Source of the DNA: Croceicoccus estronivorus
Lineage (GTDB): Bacteria; Pseudomonadota; Alphaproteobacteria; Sphingomonadales; Sphingomonadaceae
DNA length: 64,000 nt
Assembly (NCBI RefSeq): GCF_001625325.1
Contig: NZ_JRQQ01000002.1
Location: 310,001 to 374,000, forward strand
Direction of reading: 5' to 3'
Shown here piece after piece: positions 37,874-47,652 of this stretch (position 1 is the first letter of the stretch; each line of letters begins with the position of its first letter). Below the pieces are notes generated by a model. The model saw only the letters and a list, made by a program, of their open reading frames with translations, had not been told where the DNA came from and did no database searches. The position numbers and the translations under genes were made by a program.

Positions 37874-40872
37874 GCCGGACTATCCCCGTCTTCGGCACGC
37901 GCCAGCCATTCATCGAGGCGCATGAGCTGGTCGTAGTCGGCATAGCCCGGATAATCGGGATTGAGCCTTGCTGTGAAAGGTTCATCGCCATTGATCCAGC
38001 GCGCAATCGCATCGCGCAAGTAGCCGTCCGTACGCTCAAGAAACTCTCTGCGAACAAATCCGGTTCTTTTGCGACCTTCCTTCACAGGCTCGAACCGGTA
38101 GCCAAAGCCCGTTTCGCTTTTGCGATCCTTGCCGAGTGACCAATATTCGAAATGCGTTGGCTCTCCCGCGACACCGGGAATACCGTTCGCCCTCGCCATA
38201 AGGCCGATCACCCCGAGTTGAAGTGCAAAACCGTTCTCGACCATTGTCCCTGACGGCGGCCCGCCAGTCTTGTAATCGACAATCGCCAGATCACCATTTT
38301 CGAAACGATCTATCCGATCTGCACGCCCATGAATGCGCACGCCGTCGACCGTCATTTCACCCCGCTCTTCAACCGCGATGACTCGTCGCTCCGGGAGCCG
38401 TGCAATTTCCGCAGCGATCCAGTCGAGCGCAGCCAGCAACCGCGGCTGCCACAGTCCGCGCATCAGCGGGTGGGCATTTTCTTCATCCAGCACCCGCTCT
38501 GCAATTGGGCGTAAGGCCCCGCCCTCGTTATGCCAGGTTTCAAGGATCCTGTGCGCCACCGTCCCTTGCCACGCAGGCGACGGGGCGGCGTCCAGCGGGT
38601 CCAGACTACGCAGGCGAAGAATGGCGCTGGCGTAGAATTGGTACGGATCGCCGCGAAGGCGGTCGAGCGCCGTCACAGCGAGATCGACGTCCCGCTGCTC
38701 TGGACTTGGGCGCGGCTCTGGGCGCTCGTAAGGCGCGGAGGGCTCCGTCCCGTCGAGGGTGCGGGCAATTTCCACGGTGCGAATTTCACTGTGGGATTTC
38801 AGCAAGTCCTCGCCGAGCAATGCGCGGACGCGTAAAAGAAAACGGGAGGGGATCGCCGGCCCCTGAATGTCGCGTTGCGCTCTGCTCAACACCACTTCCG
38901 GCGCACCAAGCGCACCTGCCAGATCATGCGCCGCCAGCCCGATGCGGAAGTCGGCCCCCGGTACGCCCAATGCCCGCAGAACCGCAGGCGGCAACAAGGG
39001 ATCAGGGCCCGGCGGCTGCGGCCAGGTTCCCTCGTTGAGGCCACCGCAAATGACCAGATCGGCTCGGCTCATCCGGGATTCCAGCAGACCGTAGATGGCT
39101 ACTCTGGGATGGCCGCCATAGGGCGGACGAACCGAGATCTGGTCCATCAGATCGCGTAGCACCGAAGGCAAGGCAACTGGCTCCAGCATCGTGCCGACCT
39201 CTTCCGCCCGCGCACGCACGTCTTCCACCAGAACGGCCAGCGCACGACCATCTTCGCGCGACCAGAGAGCCATTCCACACAAGGCTTCCCCAGCTTCGGC
39301 AAGCCGGTCGATCTGCGTGGAGAGCTGGGCCGGTTCCCTGACATCGTCAGGCATCAGCGGGGAAAGAATTTCCTCAACTGACGCCCACCAATTGCCGGCA
39401 CCTGCATCCTCCCGCGCCAATATCGCCATCTCGGCCCTCAGGGGAGCCAGACCGGGAGCCGGTCGTGGGCCCCGCAGGCGCAATTCGAGCGCGCGTGCCC
39501 ATTCCAGCCACTGCGCACGCCCTTCCCCACCACCTGCCAGGGGATGTTGAAGCAAGGCACAGAGAGGCACCGGAGCTGCGTGGTCTGCCGCAACCTCTGC
39601 GAGCAGCAGTAAAAGACGGCCTGTCGCCGTCTGTGACAAAGCCCGACCCGCAGTATCGTCCGCTTCGATATTCCAGCGACGGAGGTGTGCCGCCACACGC
39701 CCTGCCAGACCTCGATCGGGCGTTACGAGTGCAACGCGGCGTTCAGGCTCTTCCAATGCCTCCCGCATCAGCAACGCGATAGCCTGCGCCTCTTCTTCCG
39801 GGTTGGCAGTCTCCATCAAGCGCACACGGGAAAGCCGTCGCTTTTCCGCAGGCAGTCCCGCCCATTCCGCACTCGCCTGAGGCGGCAGAAACAGATTGGA
39901 GATAGCATAGCTGCGATCCGGTGGAGCAGCCGTCATACCTGCGCGATGCCATGGTCTGACCTCCGCACGCGAGACCCCCATCCGGTTGAGCAGCAGTTTC
40001 AAGTGATATTGCGGGTGTGTAACCGCATCCTCGCGAGCGAATGGCGGGCCGCCCGGTTTCTGCGGAGCCCCGGCGCAGCCTAGTTCCTCCCAAACCATGC
40101 TATCCATGGCAAGGTCGAGATCAGGCAGGATCACCGATCCGGAAGGAAGTTCCGAGACGACCCTCAGCAATCTGGCCAATGCCGGGGCCGCGCTGGTCAC
40201 ACCGGCGGCAACGATAGGGGTTGCAGGTGGATTTGCCTTCCAGCGATGCGCCGCATGATCGAACAGCCGATTGCGCCGCGCGGCCGCATCGAGTTCCTGA
40301 CGCTCTTCCAGTTCGGTAAGCCAGCGATGCTGAACCTTGAGAAACAGCCTGGTCGATTCCGCCCAATGAGCGGCCTGATCTCCCACAATGCCGATAACAG
40401 GTTCCTGCAGCAGTTGCTCCGGCCCGACATCTTCCACAAGCAGGCGATCCATAGTCCGGCAAAGCTGCTCGGCCTGACGCAACAAAGCCGCACCTTTGGG
40501 GGCGGAATCGCCCCCTTCTTCGGCAATCAGTTGCGCTACTCTCAACCAGCGACGAGTGGGGTCTGCAGCCGGAGGGATGTCCGCTCCCACGCCAATCGGA
40601 TCGAGCAGAACCCCAAGCGCTTCATCGAGATCCAGATCACCGACCACGACCATCCGCGGCATTAACAGGCCAGCGCTTCCTTCATTGCCGGCCAGACGAA
40701 TAAATGCCTCGCTGACAGTGCGGGCCGCACGCTGGCTTGGGAGCAGCAACGTCAATCGGGCCAGCCCGACCTCCGCTTCCCGATAACGCGGTAACAGGCC
40801 GGCCACCAATGCATCGGCGAAACCGCGATGCGCCGCAATGGAATAGACATTCGGGCCCCTACGCTCAGCCAC
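37870..40872 (-). CDS. addB: Double-strand break repair protein AddB
   Basis: Partner of AddA; recognises recombination hotspots and carries a second nuclease. 1000 residues. The N-terminus (YSIAAHRGFADALVAGLLP) has no Walker A, as in alphaproteobacterial AddB, so it is an inactive helicase fold. LVICGGLNEGTWPQPPGPDP lies mid-chain. The C-terminal nuclease has RADRIDRFENGDLAIVDYKT near residue 855. I see no cysteines in the C-terminal part that could form the iron-sulfur site described for the Bacillus protein. Overlaps murU by eight bases. Confidence 0.95.
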   Translation of the reverse strand: MAERRGPNVYSIAAHRGFADALVAGLLPRYREAEVGLARLTLLLPSQRAARTVSEAFIRLAGNEGSAGLLMPRMVVVGDLDLDEALGVLLDPIGVGADIPPAADPTRRWLRVAQLIAEEGGDSAPKGAALLRQAEQLCRTMDRLLVEDVGPEQLLQEPVIGIVGDQAAHWAESTRLFLKVQHRWLTELEERQELDAAARRNRLFDHAAHRWKANPPATPIVAAGVTSAAPALARLLRVVSELPSGSVILPDLDLAMDSMVWEELGCAGAPQKPGGPPFAREDAVTHPQYHLKLLLNRMGVSRAEVRPWHRAGMTAAPPDRSYAISNLFLPPQASAEWAGLPAEKRRLSRVRLMETANPEEEAQAIALLMREALEEPERRVALVTPDRGLAGRVAAHLRRWNIEADDTAGRALSQTATGRLLLLLAEVAADHAAPVPLCALLQHPLAGGGEGRAQWLEWARALELRLRGPRPAPGLAPLRAEMAILAREDAGAGNWWASVEEILSPLMPDDVREPAQLSTQIDRLAEAGEALCGMALWSREDGRALAVLVEDVRARAEEVGTMLEPVALPSVLRDLMDQISVRPPYGGHPRVAIYGLLESRMSRADLVICGGLNEGTWPQPPGPDPLLPPAVLRALGVPGADFRIGLAAHDLAGALGAPEVVLSRAQRDIQGPAIPSRFLLRVRALLGEDLLKSHSEIRTVEIARTLDGTEPSAPYERPEPRPSPEQRDVDLAVTALDRLRGDPYQFYASAILRLRSLDPLDAAPSPAWQGTVAHRILETWHNEGGALRPIAERVLDEENAHPLMRGLWQPRLLAALDWIAAEIARLPERRVIAVEERGEMTVDGVRIHGRADRIDRFENGDLAIVDYKTGGPPSGTMVENGFALQLGVIGLMARANGIPGVAGEPTHFEYWSLGKDRKSETGFGYRFEPVKEGRKRTGFVRREFLERTDGYLRDAIARWINGDEPFTARLNPDYPGYADYDQLMRLDEWLARAEDGDSPA

Positions 40873-41581
40873 GCGTCAAAACGGCTTCCGTCGATACGAC
40901 AGCCGCCGGGTCCCCCACTTCGAACCACTCCCCGGTGAATGTCGTGCCATAGAGGCGCCCTTCGGCAATGGCCCGATCCCACAGCACATTCGTGGAAAAG
41001 GGCCCGTCAGGCGCGTCTCTCAACAGCCTGTGTGACACGAGTTGAATCCCGGTATAAATAAAGGGCGCTATACGCCCGCTGCGGCGGCGACTGATCTTCC
41101 CCAATGGATCCAGATGGAAGTCACCCTTCCCGCGGTAGTTGCGGGCCCCGGTATGGCCAATCATCAACAAAAGCGCATCCATCATTTCCGGGTCCCAGAA
41201 TGTGGACAGCTGGCGGAAACAATCGACCGGACCATCAATCCAGAGGTTATCGCTATTCAGACAGAAAAAGGGGTCGGGCAGATAGGGCAATGCCTTGACC
41301 ATACCGCCACCTGTCTCCAGCAATTGCTCCCGCTCGTCGGAAATGACACATTCCGGCTGCTTGCGCGCCAACACATGCGCTTCGAGTGAATCCGGCAGGT
41401 AGTGGACATTGATGACCGCCCGGCGAATTCCCGCTGCCGCAAGACGATCCAAAGCATGATCGATCAAAGGCTTGCCCGCGACTTTCACCATCGGCTTGGG
41501 CCGCGTTGACGTAAGCGGACGCATTCTCTTTCCCAGGCCTGCGGCCATCACCATTGCCGTATCGGTGACGAGCCCGGTCAT
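40865..41581 (-). CDS. murU: N-acetylmuramate-1-phosphate uridylyltransferase (MurU-like)
   Basis: Sugar-1-phosphate nucleotidyltransferase, 238 residues. The signature VMAAGLGKRMRPLTSTRPKP is at the N-terminus, followed by VAGKPLIDHALDRLAAAG and FCLNSDNLWIDGP. Paired with an upstream kinase of the AmgK type, it probably makes UDP-MurNAc from recycled MurNAc, bypassing the early MurA/MurB steps and fosfomycin. Overlaps amgK by four bases. The function is from family and pairing. Confidence 0.87.
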   Translation of the reverse strand: MTGLVTDTAMVMAAGLGKRMRPLTSTRPKPMVKVAGKPLIDHALDRLAAAGIRRAVINVHYLPDSLEAHVLARKQPECVISDEREQLLETGGGMVKALPYLPDPFFCLNSDNLWIDGPVDCFRQLSTFWDPEMMDALLLMIGHTGARNYRGKGDFHLDPLGKISRRRSGRIAPFIYTGIQLVSHRLLRDAPDGPFSTNVLWDRAIAEGRLYGTTFTGEWFEVGDPAAVVSTEAVLTRG

Positions 41582-42561
41582 CCCAATCCGCCACCGCGCC
41601 GTGCACGGACGTCAGAAGGAATGTTGGCGTCGAACCATGCCGCGACGGGGGCAAGTGCGGGATGGGCGAGATCGCGCTCCAAGGCATCCCACACGCGCGG
41701 AATCATGCCAAGGTAACGCGGTTTCCCGTCACGTTTCCATAACCGGGCAAATATTCCGACAATCTTCGCATTGCGCTGCGCACCAAGCCGGGCGTAGTCG
41801 GCCTCGAAATCGGGATCGACATCAGTCTGCGAGACGTAATAGTCAAGCATCGCGCGCTCCAGTTCTGGTGCAACGTCACGCCGGGCATCCTGTAACAGGG
41901 AAACAAGATCGTAGGCAGGGTGGCCGACCAGTGCATCCTGGAAATCTATCAGCCCCTGACTGCCGTCGGCCAGCAACATGATATTTTCAGCATGATAATC
42001 GCGCAGCACAGTGACGCCTTTGCTCTGCCTAGCAATCAACGGCGCCAACGCCTCGTCCCAGGCGGCAGTATACCCAGGCATATCGACCGCGATACCCGCA
42101 GCAGGGCAATACCACTCAGTCAGCAATCCAGCTTCCCGCTGATAGGTTGCCATATCGTATGGAGCGAAAGGCCCCGGCGGCAGTTTCCCCAGCCTGACCA
42201 AAGCATCGATTGCCTCCCGATAGGCCGCCTCCTCATCATCAGGAACGACATCCAGGTGATCCCGCATGCGCGTGTCGCCGAAATCTTCCAGCAGAATGAA
42301 ACCATGGCTGCCGTCTTCCGCATGGATGGTCGGCGCACGCAGGCCATTATCCGTCAACCAGCGACCAACATGCAGGAAAGGCCCAATGTCTTCTTGCGGT
42401 GGCGGCGCATCCATCAACATCGCCGTACGCCCGCCCTCAGTATCGCGAATGCGGAAATAACGGCGGAAGGACGCGTCGCCGGTCAACGGTTCAATAACGC
42501 AGCTGTCCCATCCCGCCTGAGCGAGGAACGTGTCGATGCCATCAGGCAAGGTCGTCGTCAT
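41578..42561 (-). CDS. amgK: N-acetylmuramate/N-acetylglucosamine kinase (AmgK-like phosphotransferase)
   Basis: Aminoglycoside-phosphotransferase fold, 327 residues from ATG 42561, whose ATGA overlaps the tsaE stop. TGDASFRRYFRIRD begins the N-lobe. The catalytic loop is VLRDYHAENIML and the metal site GLIDFQDALVGHPAYDL. Next to murU it most likely phosphorylates MurNAc and GlcNAc at C1 in peptidoglycan recycling. Confidence 0.87.
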   Translation of the reverse strand: MTTTLPDGIDTFLAQAGWDSCVIEPLTGDASFRRYFRIRDTEGGRTAMLMDAPPPQEDIGPFLHVGRWLTDNGLRAPTIHAEDGSHGFILLEDFGDTRMRDHLDVVPDDEEAAYREAIDALVRLGKLPPGPFAPYDMATYQREAGLLTEWYCPAAGIAVDMPGYTAAWDEALAPLIARQSKGVTVLRDYHAENIMLLADGSQGLIDFQDALVGHPAYDLVSLLQDARRDVAPELERAMLDYYVSQTDVDPDFEADYARLGAQRNAKIVGIFARLWKRDGKPRYLGMIPRVWDALERDLAHPALAPVAAWFDANIPSDVRARRGGGLG

Positions 42562-43001
42562 GGGCAACGGCTTACCCAATCGGCACCCGGTTCGACAGTG
42601 GCGATCCGCCCTTCTCCACGATGTTCAAGACGGATCGAAAGACAGCCCGGCTCGTCTGCAAAACCACCGGCATTTTCTGGCCACTCCGCAATCATCGCGG
42701 CCCCTTCCCGATAATCGTCCAATCCCAGTTGCTCAGCCTCATCCGGATGATCCAGACGATAAAAATCAGCATGGACCAACGGTATGCGCAACATCGGCGA
42801 TTCATATGACTCGATGATGGCAAAACTGGGGGATGGGACTTCCCCGACATGCCCCATGGCCGCGATTATTGCCCGTGCGAGGGTAGTCTTCCCAGCGCCC
42901 AGGCTTCCGGACAATGCAACCACATCGCCTGGACGCAGGCGTTCCGCGATAGCCGCACCAAAACGCTCCATCGCAGCGAGATCATCAAGATCTTTTGTCA
43001 C
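42558..43001 (-). CDS. tsaE: tRNA threonylcarbamoyladenosine biosynthesis ATPase TsaE
   Basis: Works with TsaB/TsaC/TsaD in making t6A37 on ANN-decoding tRNAs. 147 residues with Walker A GSLGAGKTT at 32-40, then VPSPSFAIIESY and LVHADFYRLDHPDEAEQLG, all typical. Overlaps divL and amgK by four bases each. Confidence 0.96.
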   Translation of the reverse strand: MTKDLDDLAAMERFGAAIAERLRPGDVVALSGSLGAGKTTLARAIIAAMGHVGEVPSPSFAIIESYESPMLRIPLVHADFYRLDHPDEAEQLGLDDYREGAAMIAEWPENAGGFADEPGCLSIRLEHRGEGRIATVEPGADWVSRCP

Positions 43002-45343
43002 GGCAACAGAATCGTCGCGGTCGTCCCGACGCCCTTCTGCGACATCAGTTCAAGCTTCCCGCCATGCGCCTCGATCAGTTGCTTGGCCAGCGGAAGCCCG
43101 AGACCCTGCCGGCGAACGACACCTTTGCCGTCGGCTGCAATGCGATACCCGTCCAGTGCATGCGCGAGTTGGTTAGCCGTCATGCCCTCCCCGTTGTCGG
43201 AGATTACGATCTTAGCACCCTGCTTCCGTCGGGATACTTCAACCAGAATACGTCCATTCTTGCCGGTAGCAGCAATGGCATTGTCGAGGATATGACCGAT
43301 CGCCCTTCCCAGCCTGCGTCGGTCCGCCTGCACTGTCCCTGCCGCCTGATTTCCGCGCAAATTGAGATTGAGCCCCGCTTCAAGAATGCGTTCTTCCCGT
43401 TCGCGCGCCAGTTTGGTGAGGAACGACATCAGTTCCACATCTTCAAGCGCCAGAGGCAGCAATCCCGCTTCGCTCTGTGTCAGGTCCAGAACGGTTTCGA
43501 TCTGCTCACCAAGCCGCTCGACCGATGCCAGAATACCATCCACGTATTCGCGCGCCTGTGGGCTGAGTTCCCCGGCAATTCCACTCTGCAACAGCTCACC
43601 GAAACCGCCGATGGAAGTCAAAGGAGTACGGAATTCATAGCTCATATTGGCGAGGAACCGGGTCTTCACGGCGTCGGCCTCTTCCAACGCGGCATTACGC
43701 TCCCGCAAGGCATCTTCCGCCTTGCGAGAGTCCGTCACGTCGAGGACCGTCAACAATCCGTTACCATCTGGCAGCGGAACCCCGGCGAATTCAAGAATCC
43801 GTCCATCGGCCAAAGTGATTTGGCCGCCTTTCTGCTTCCGGTCCAATGTGGCTGCGCGCACCACATCCCCGATCGCTTTCTTCTGTGCCGGTCGTTCCAA
43901 CCTGGCGCCGATTTTTTCCAGTAACGCCTCGATTCTGGGATGTTTGTCGAGGAACTCTTCTTCCAGTCCCCAGTCGGCGGAGAAACGCCGATTCCATATC
44001 TGCATCCGACCATCCGGAGCAAACACCGCCAGCGATTCAAACAGAGAATCGAACGTTGCCGTGCGCGTGCGCAACAAAGTGTCACGCGTCGCAGACAGGG
44101 CCAGTTGCTCGGTACGGTCCTCGGCCACCAGAACCAATCCGCCATCCGGCATCGGCTGGGCCACGATCCGCAAATGGGTCCCGTCAGGCAAAGGCCAGGC
44201 TTCTTCGCGCGGCTCCCCTGCCGAAAACCACTGAGCATGCTCACGCCGCCATTCCGGGAAATCGCGCACTTCCGGCAATCGACCGTCATCACGGGCCATG
44301 GCCAGCCAGGCCTCGAACTCCGGCGGATCGACCAACGCCGAGGACTTCAGGGCAAATATCCGTTGGAAAGGGCCGTTCGCGAACGCCAGCCGCCGATCAC
44401 CATCGAATTGCGCCACTCCGATGGAAAGCTGATCAAGCATTGACCTCTGCGCCTCGCGGAAAGCCCGCAGCGCTCTGGCCTGTTCCTCCATCTCCTCGAT
44501 ATCGATTGCGTATCCGGTTACACCTTCATCGCCCAGCGGCAGGTCGCTGACGCGCAAGGTACGGCGCTGTCCTCCGATCGTTGCACTGACATCGCGCTCG
44601 ATCGGCAAATTTTTCGTCCGTGCCTGATCCGCGATCTGTGCCGCTGTCAGCCCATCGACGGCTTCGATCAATTCAATCTGGCGTTCGATTACAGCGTCCG
44701 CACTTCCAGCTCCAACGGCATTCACATAGGCACTGTTCACCAACCTAAGCCGGGCATCCGGTCCGCGAAACCACATCGGCATAGGAGCTGCTTCTATCAA
44801 GCCGACCAACGCCGCAAAATCATCACGCGCACGGGCCGCTTCTGAACGCAGTTCGCTAAGCTCGGATTCGCTCTCGCTAAAGTCGAAGACCCAGACCAGC
44901 GCCGCGCCGCCGGGGGAGACTTGAGGATCAGCGAGATGCCCTCGCATCGCAAGGCTCCGCCGTGCACCGCGGGGCGTCACCGCGATCCGGAACGGAGACG
45001 CGGTCTTTTGCGTGACACGCACAGCCTCGGTCAATTCGGCAAGCTGGCCCGCATCCAACCCGCTATCGCCAGCGTCGAGCTCACTCAGGTAACCTGGCAC
45101 AGCCTCCAGCCCAAGCCAGGCGGCCAGCCGCTGCGGAGCCTCGATCCGCCCGTCCGTGCGGACGAGCATCGGGATGGCAGGAGCCTCGTCAATCATACGC
45201 GACAATCGCCGCGCAGCCTTGCGTGCAGCCTCGGCATGACGCACCGCTCCGCGTCCGGACAAGATAAGCCAGCCAGCGCCAAGCGTCCAGGCGGCCAGCA
45301 GCAATCCAATAAGGACCAATGTGGTTTCGGAAAGCGTCATCAC
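42998..45343 (-). CDS. divL: DivL-type PAS sensor kinase with Tyr at the phosphoacceptor position
   Basis: Membrane-anchored cell-cycle regulator. 781 residues (a second ATG follows the first). One TM helix (LVLIGLLLAAWTLGAGWLIL), then several PAS-like regions (about 70-500; for example VYVLTH-type signals are absent but APMPMWFRGPDARLRLVN is visible). The dimerisation helix reads NMSYEFRTPLTSIGGF, with Tyr569 (codon 43637-43639) where kinases have His. The ATPase domain keeps HILDNAIAATG, VISDNGEGM and GLGLPLAKQLIEAHGG. In Caulobacter, DivL has the same His-to-Tyr change, a similar length, and controls CckA/CtrA. First gene of the operon ending in addA. Confidence 0.92.
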   Translation of the reverse strand: MMTLSETTLVLIGLLLAAWTLGAGWLILSGRGAVRHAEAARKAARRLSRMIDEAPAIPMLVRTDGRIEAPQRLAAWLGLEAVPGYLSELDAGDSGLDAGQLAELTEAVRVTQKTASPFRIAVTPRGARRSLAMRGHLADPQVSPGGAALVWVFDFSESESELSELRSEAARARDDFAALVGLIEAAPMPMWFRGPDARLRLVNSAYVNAVGAGSADAVIERQIELIEAVDGLTAAQIADQARTKNLPIERDVSATIGGQRRTLRVSDLPLGDEGVTGYAIDIEEMEEQARALRAFREAQRSMLDQLSIGVAQFDGDRRLAFANGPFQRIFALKSSALVDPPEFEAWLAMARDDGRLPEVRDFPEWRREHAQWFSAGEPREEAWPLPDGTHLRIVAQPMPDGGLVLVAEDRTEQLALSATRDTLLRTRTATFDSLFESLAVFAPDGRMQIWNRRFSADWGLEEEFLDKHPRIEALLEKIGARLERPAQKKAIGDVVRAATLDRKQKGGQITLADGRILEFAGVPLPDGNGLLTVLDVTDSRKAEDALRERNAALEEADAVKTRFLANMSYEFRTPLTSIGGFGELLQSGIAGELSPQAREYVDGILASVERLGEQIETVLDLTQSEAGLLPLALEDVELMSFLTKLAREREERILEAGLNLNLRGNQAAGTVQADRRRLGRAIGHILDNAIAATGKNGRILVEVSRRKQGAKIVISDNGEGMTANQLAHALDGYRIAADGKGVVRRQGLGLPLAKQLIEAHGGKLELMSQKGVGTTATILLP

Positions 45344-45392
45344 ACCATCGCTATGCCCGGGCCGGACATTTTACAATGGGCTGCAACGGATG

Positions 45393-45425
45393 CTCCGCCC
45401 GGCATGACGAAATGCCGGAACGGAG
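45393..45425 (-). terminator. Hairpin downstream of ahcY
   Basis: CCGGCAT/ATGCCGG (7 pairs) and outer CTCCG/CGGAG (5 pairs) with a small internal loop and six-base apical loop. It sits just beyond the ahcY stop, with no T-run on either strand. Could terminate ahcY or be a processing signal. Confidence 0.42.
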
Positions 45426-45428
45426 AGC

Positions 45429-46844
45429 TCAATAGCGATAGTGATCGGGCTTGAAGGGCCCTTCTACAGACACCCCGATATAGTCAGCCTGTTCCTGGGA
45501 AAGCCTGGTCAGCTTCACGCCAAGCTTTTCTAGATGCAGCGCAGCCACCTTTTCGTCGAGATGCTTCGGCAGGACGTAAACCTGGTCCGAATATTCGTCC
45601 CCTTTGGTGAACAACTCGATCTGCGCCAGAACCTGATTGGTAAAACTGGAGCTCATCACGAAACTTGGGTGCCCGGTGGCACAACCAAGATTTACCAAGC
45701 GGCCTTTAGCGAGCACGATAATCTGTTTTCCATCGGAGAAAGTGACAAGGTCGGTACCCGGTTTGATTTCCTTCCAGTCATAGTTGCTGAGCGCGGAAAT
45801 CTGGATCTCGCTGTCGAAGTGGCCGATGTTGCAGACGATCGCCATGTTTTTCATGGCCTTCATGTGATCCGCGGTAATGACATCTTCGTTGCCGGTCGCA
45901 GTGACGAAAATATCCGCACGCGTCACAGCCTCTTCCATTGTGACGACTTCGTATCCCTCCATCGCGGCCTGCAAGGCGCAGATAGGATCGATCTCCGTTA
46001 CCAAAACGCGTGCGCCGCCCTGACGCAACGAAGCAGCCGATCCCTTGCCCACATCACCAAAGCCCGCGACACAGGCGATCTTGCCCGCCAGCATCACATC
46101 GGTCGCACGACGGATCGCATCGACGAGCGACTCCTTGCAGCCATAGAGATTGTCGAATTTCGACTTGGTCACACTGTCGTTCACGTTGATGGCCGGGAAC
46201 GGCAATTTACCCTGCTTCGCAAGTTGATAGAGCCGGGTCACACCAGTGGTCGTTTCTTCCGAGACGCCGTGGATCGCCTTGACCGAGGCCGTGAGATAGC
46301 CAGGCTTGCGGGCGACAAATTCCTTCAACGCGCGCTGGAACTCGATTTCCTCGGCATTCGCGGGCTCGGGCATATCCTCGCCCGCTTCGATCCGCGCACC
46401 CCAGAGAGCGAACATGGTCGCGTCCCCGCCATCGTCGAGAATCATATTGCACGTGATGTCGTCGCCCCAATCGAAAATACGACCGACATAGTCCCAGTAT
46501 TCAGCCAAGCTTTCACCTTTCACGGCAAAAACGGGGATCCCGCGATCCGCAATAGCCGCTGCAGCGTGATCCTGGGTTGAAAAGATATTGCAGGTTGCCC
46601 AACGCACGTCCGCGCCAAGCGCCACCAGCGTCTCGATCAGCACAGCGGTCTGGATCGTCATATGAAGTGAGCCGGTGATCCGCGCACCCTTGAGTGGTTG
46701 AGCCTGGCCGTATTCTGCCCGAAGCGCCATCAAACCCGGCATTTCCGTCTCGGCAATGGCGATTTCATCGCGACCGAATTCGGCAAGCGTAAGGTCCTTG
46801 ATGACGTAATCCTGGCTGGCGTTCTGGGCGGAGGCAGTGGCCAC
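45429..46844 (-). CDS. ahcY: Adenosylhomocysteinase
   Basis: Hydrolyses S-adenosylhomocysteine to adenosine and homocysteine, using bound NAD. A GTG at 46844 with CAGGAG upstream gives 471 residues, normal for the bacterial form with its roughly 40-residue insert; a longer reading lacks support. [44 protein letters not shown] and the Rossmann [14 protein letters not shown] are present; the C-terminus is FKPDHYRY. Divergent from the peroxiredoxin. Confidence 0.98.
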   Translation of the reverse strand: MATASAQNASQDYVIKDLTLAEFGRDEIAIAETEMPGLMALRAEYGQAQPLKGARITGSLHMTIQTAVLIETLVALGADVRWATCNIFSTQDHAAAAIADRGIPVFAVKGESLAEYWDYVGRIFDWGDDITCNMILDDGGDATMFALWGARIEAGEDMPEPANAEEIEFQRALKEFVARKPGYLTASVKAIHGVSEETTTGVTRLYQLAKQGKLPFPAINVNDSVTKSKFDNLYGCKESLVDAIRRATDVMLAGKIACVAGFGDVGKGSAASLRQGGARVLVTEIDPICALQAAMEGYEVVTMEEAVTRADIFVTATGNEDVITADHMKAMKNMAIVCNIGHFDSEIQISALSNYDWKEIKPGTDLVTFSDGKQIIVLAKGRLVNLGCATGHPSFVMSSSFTNQVLAQIELFTKGDEYSDQVYVLPKHLDEKVAALHLEKLGVKLTRLSQEQADYIGVSVEGPFKPDHYRY

Positions 46845-47092
46845 TCTCGAAACTCCTGGAAAATAGCGAAAAACGACGACACCGTGGGCATGGTGAAGTC
46901 TTGCAGGCGCCGCCTTTAGCGACTTGCCGCCGGGTAAGCAAACCTTCGACGTCACAGGCGAACGCCGGAACTTTCGGCATAGCACCGGCTCACAAGTCTA
47001 TGACGGCGTACTTTGCGCCAGCCAAAGCTGTTGCGGAACTACCCTGCCCGCGCCTATGCCGTCGCCGGATTGAGCCATGAAAGGATGAGAAG
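46845..47092. other. Divergent promoter region ahcY / peroxiredoxin
   Basis: 248 bases with no supported gene. It carries both promoters and a long ahcY leader. The leader has GC-rich repeats but nothing I can match confidently to an SAH or SAM riboswitch. Confidence 0.5.
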
Positions 47093-47572
47093 ATGACAAT
47101 TTCCGTGGGCGAGAAGCTACCTGAAGTTACACTGGTCAAGGCAACTGCCGAAGGACCGGACAAGATTCAGTCGAGCGAATATTTCGGCGGCAAGAAAGTG
47201 GCACTATTCTCCGTGCCCGGCGCCTTTACCCCGACATGTTCCGCAAAGCACCTGCCCGGTTTCGTGGCAAAGGCTGATGAACTGAAGGCAAAGGGCATCG
47301 ACGAAATCGCTTGCACCGCCGTCAACGACGCTTTCGTCATGGGGGCATGGAATCAACGCGATGGCTCACCCGAAATCACCATGCTCGCCGACGGCAATGG
47401 CGATTTCGCTGAGGCTATCGGCCTGACCATGGACGGCAGCGGTTTCGGGCTTGGCAAGCGGGGTTCGCGCTGGTCGATGGTGGTGAATGACGGCGTAGTC
47501 GAACAACTCAACATCGAAGGCCCCGGCGAATTCAAGCTCAGTTCAGCGGAACATATGCTCTCCCAACTCTGA
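47093..47572 (+). CDS. Peroxiredoxin (Prx5 / type II)
   Basis: Thiol peroxidase of 159 residues. The peroxidatic Cys49 lies in VPGAFTPTCS and a second Cys74 in IDEIACTAVND; this pair matches plant-type PrxII rather than human Prx5. GFGLGKRGSRWSMVVNDGVV is near the C-terminus. No fused glutaredoxin. AAGGAT precedes the start. Shares a terminator with convergent folE. Confidence 0.95.
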   Translation: MTISVGEKLPEVTLVKATAEGPDKIQSSEYFGGKKVALFSVPGAFTPTCSAKHLPGFVAKADELKAKGIDEIACTAVNDAFVMGAWNQRDGSPEITMLADGNGDFAEAIGLTMDGSGFGLGKRGSRWSMVVNDGVVEQLNIEGPGEFKLSSAEHMLSQL

Positions 47573-47596
47573 ACCGGAATTTCCTGTTCCAAACAA

Positions 47597-47621
47597 AAAG
47601 GGCGCCTTCCTGGCGCCCTTT
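47597..47621. terminator. Bidirectional terminator between peroxiredoxin and folE
   Basis: Perfect ten-pair stem AAAGGGCGCC/GGCGCCCTTT with five-base loop; A and T tracts on each side. Confidence 0.92.
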
Positions 47622-47652
47622 CTTTATCTTTTATCGTAACTGAAGCGCTCGA

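Noticed and set aside
46845-46960. Possible SAM-II/SAH riboswitch before ahcY (a GCTAAAGG box on the minus strand near 46914-46920)
   Set aside because: The short box resembles SAM-II, but I cannot fit the rest of the pseudoknot, and it is 70 bases from the start. An Rfam search (SAM_alpha, SAH_riboswitch) would decide.
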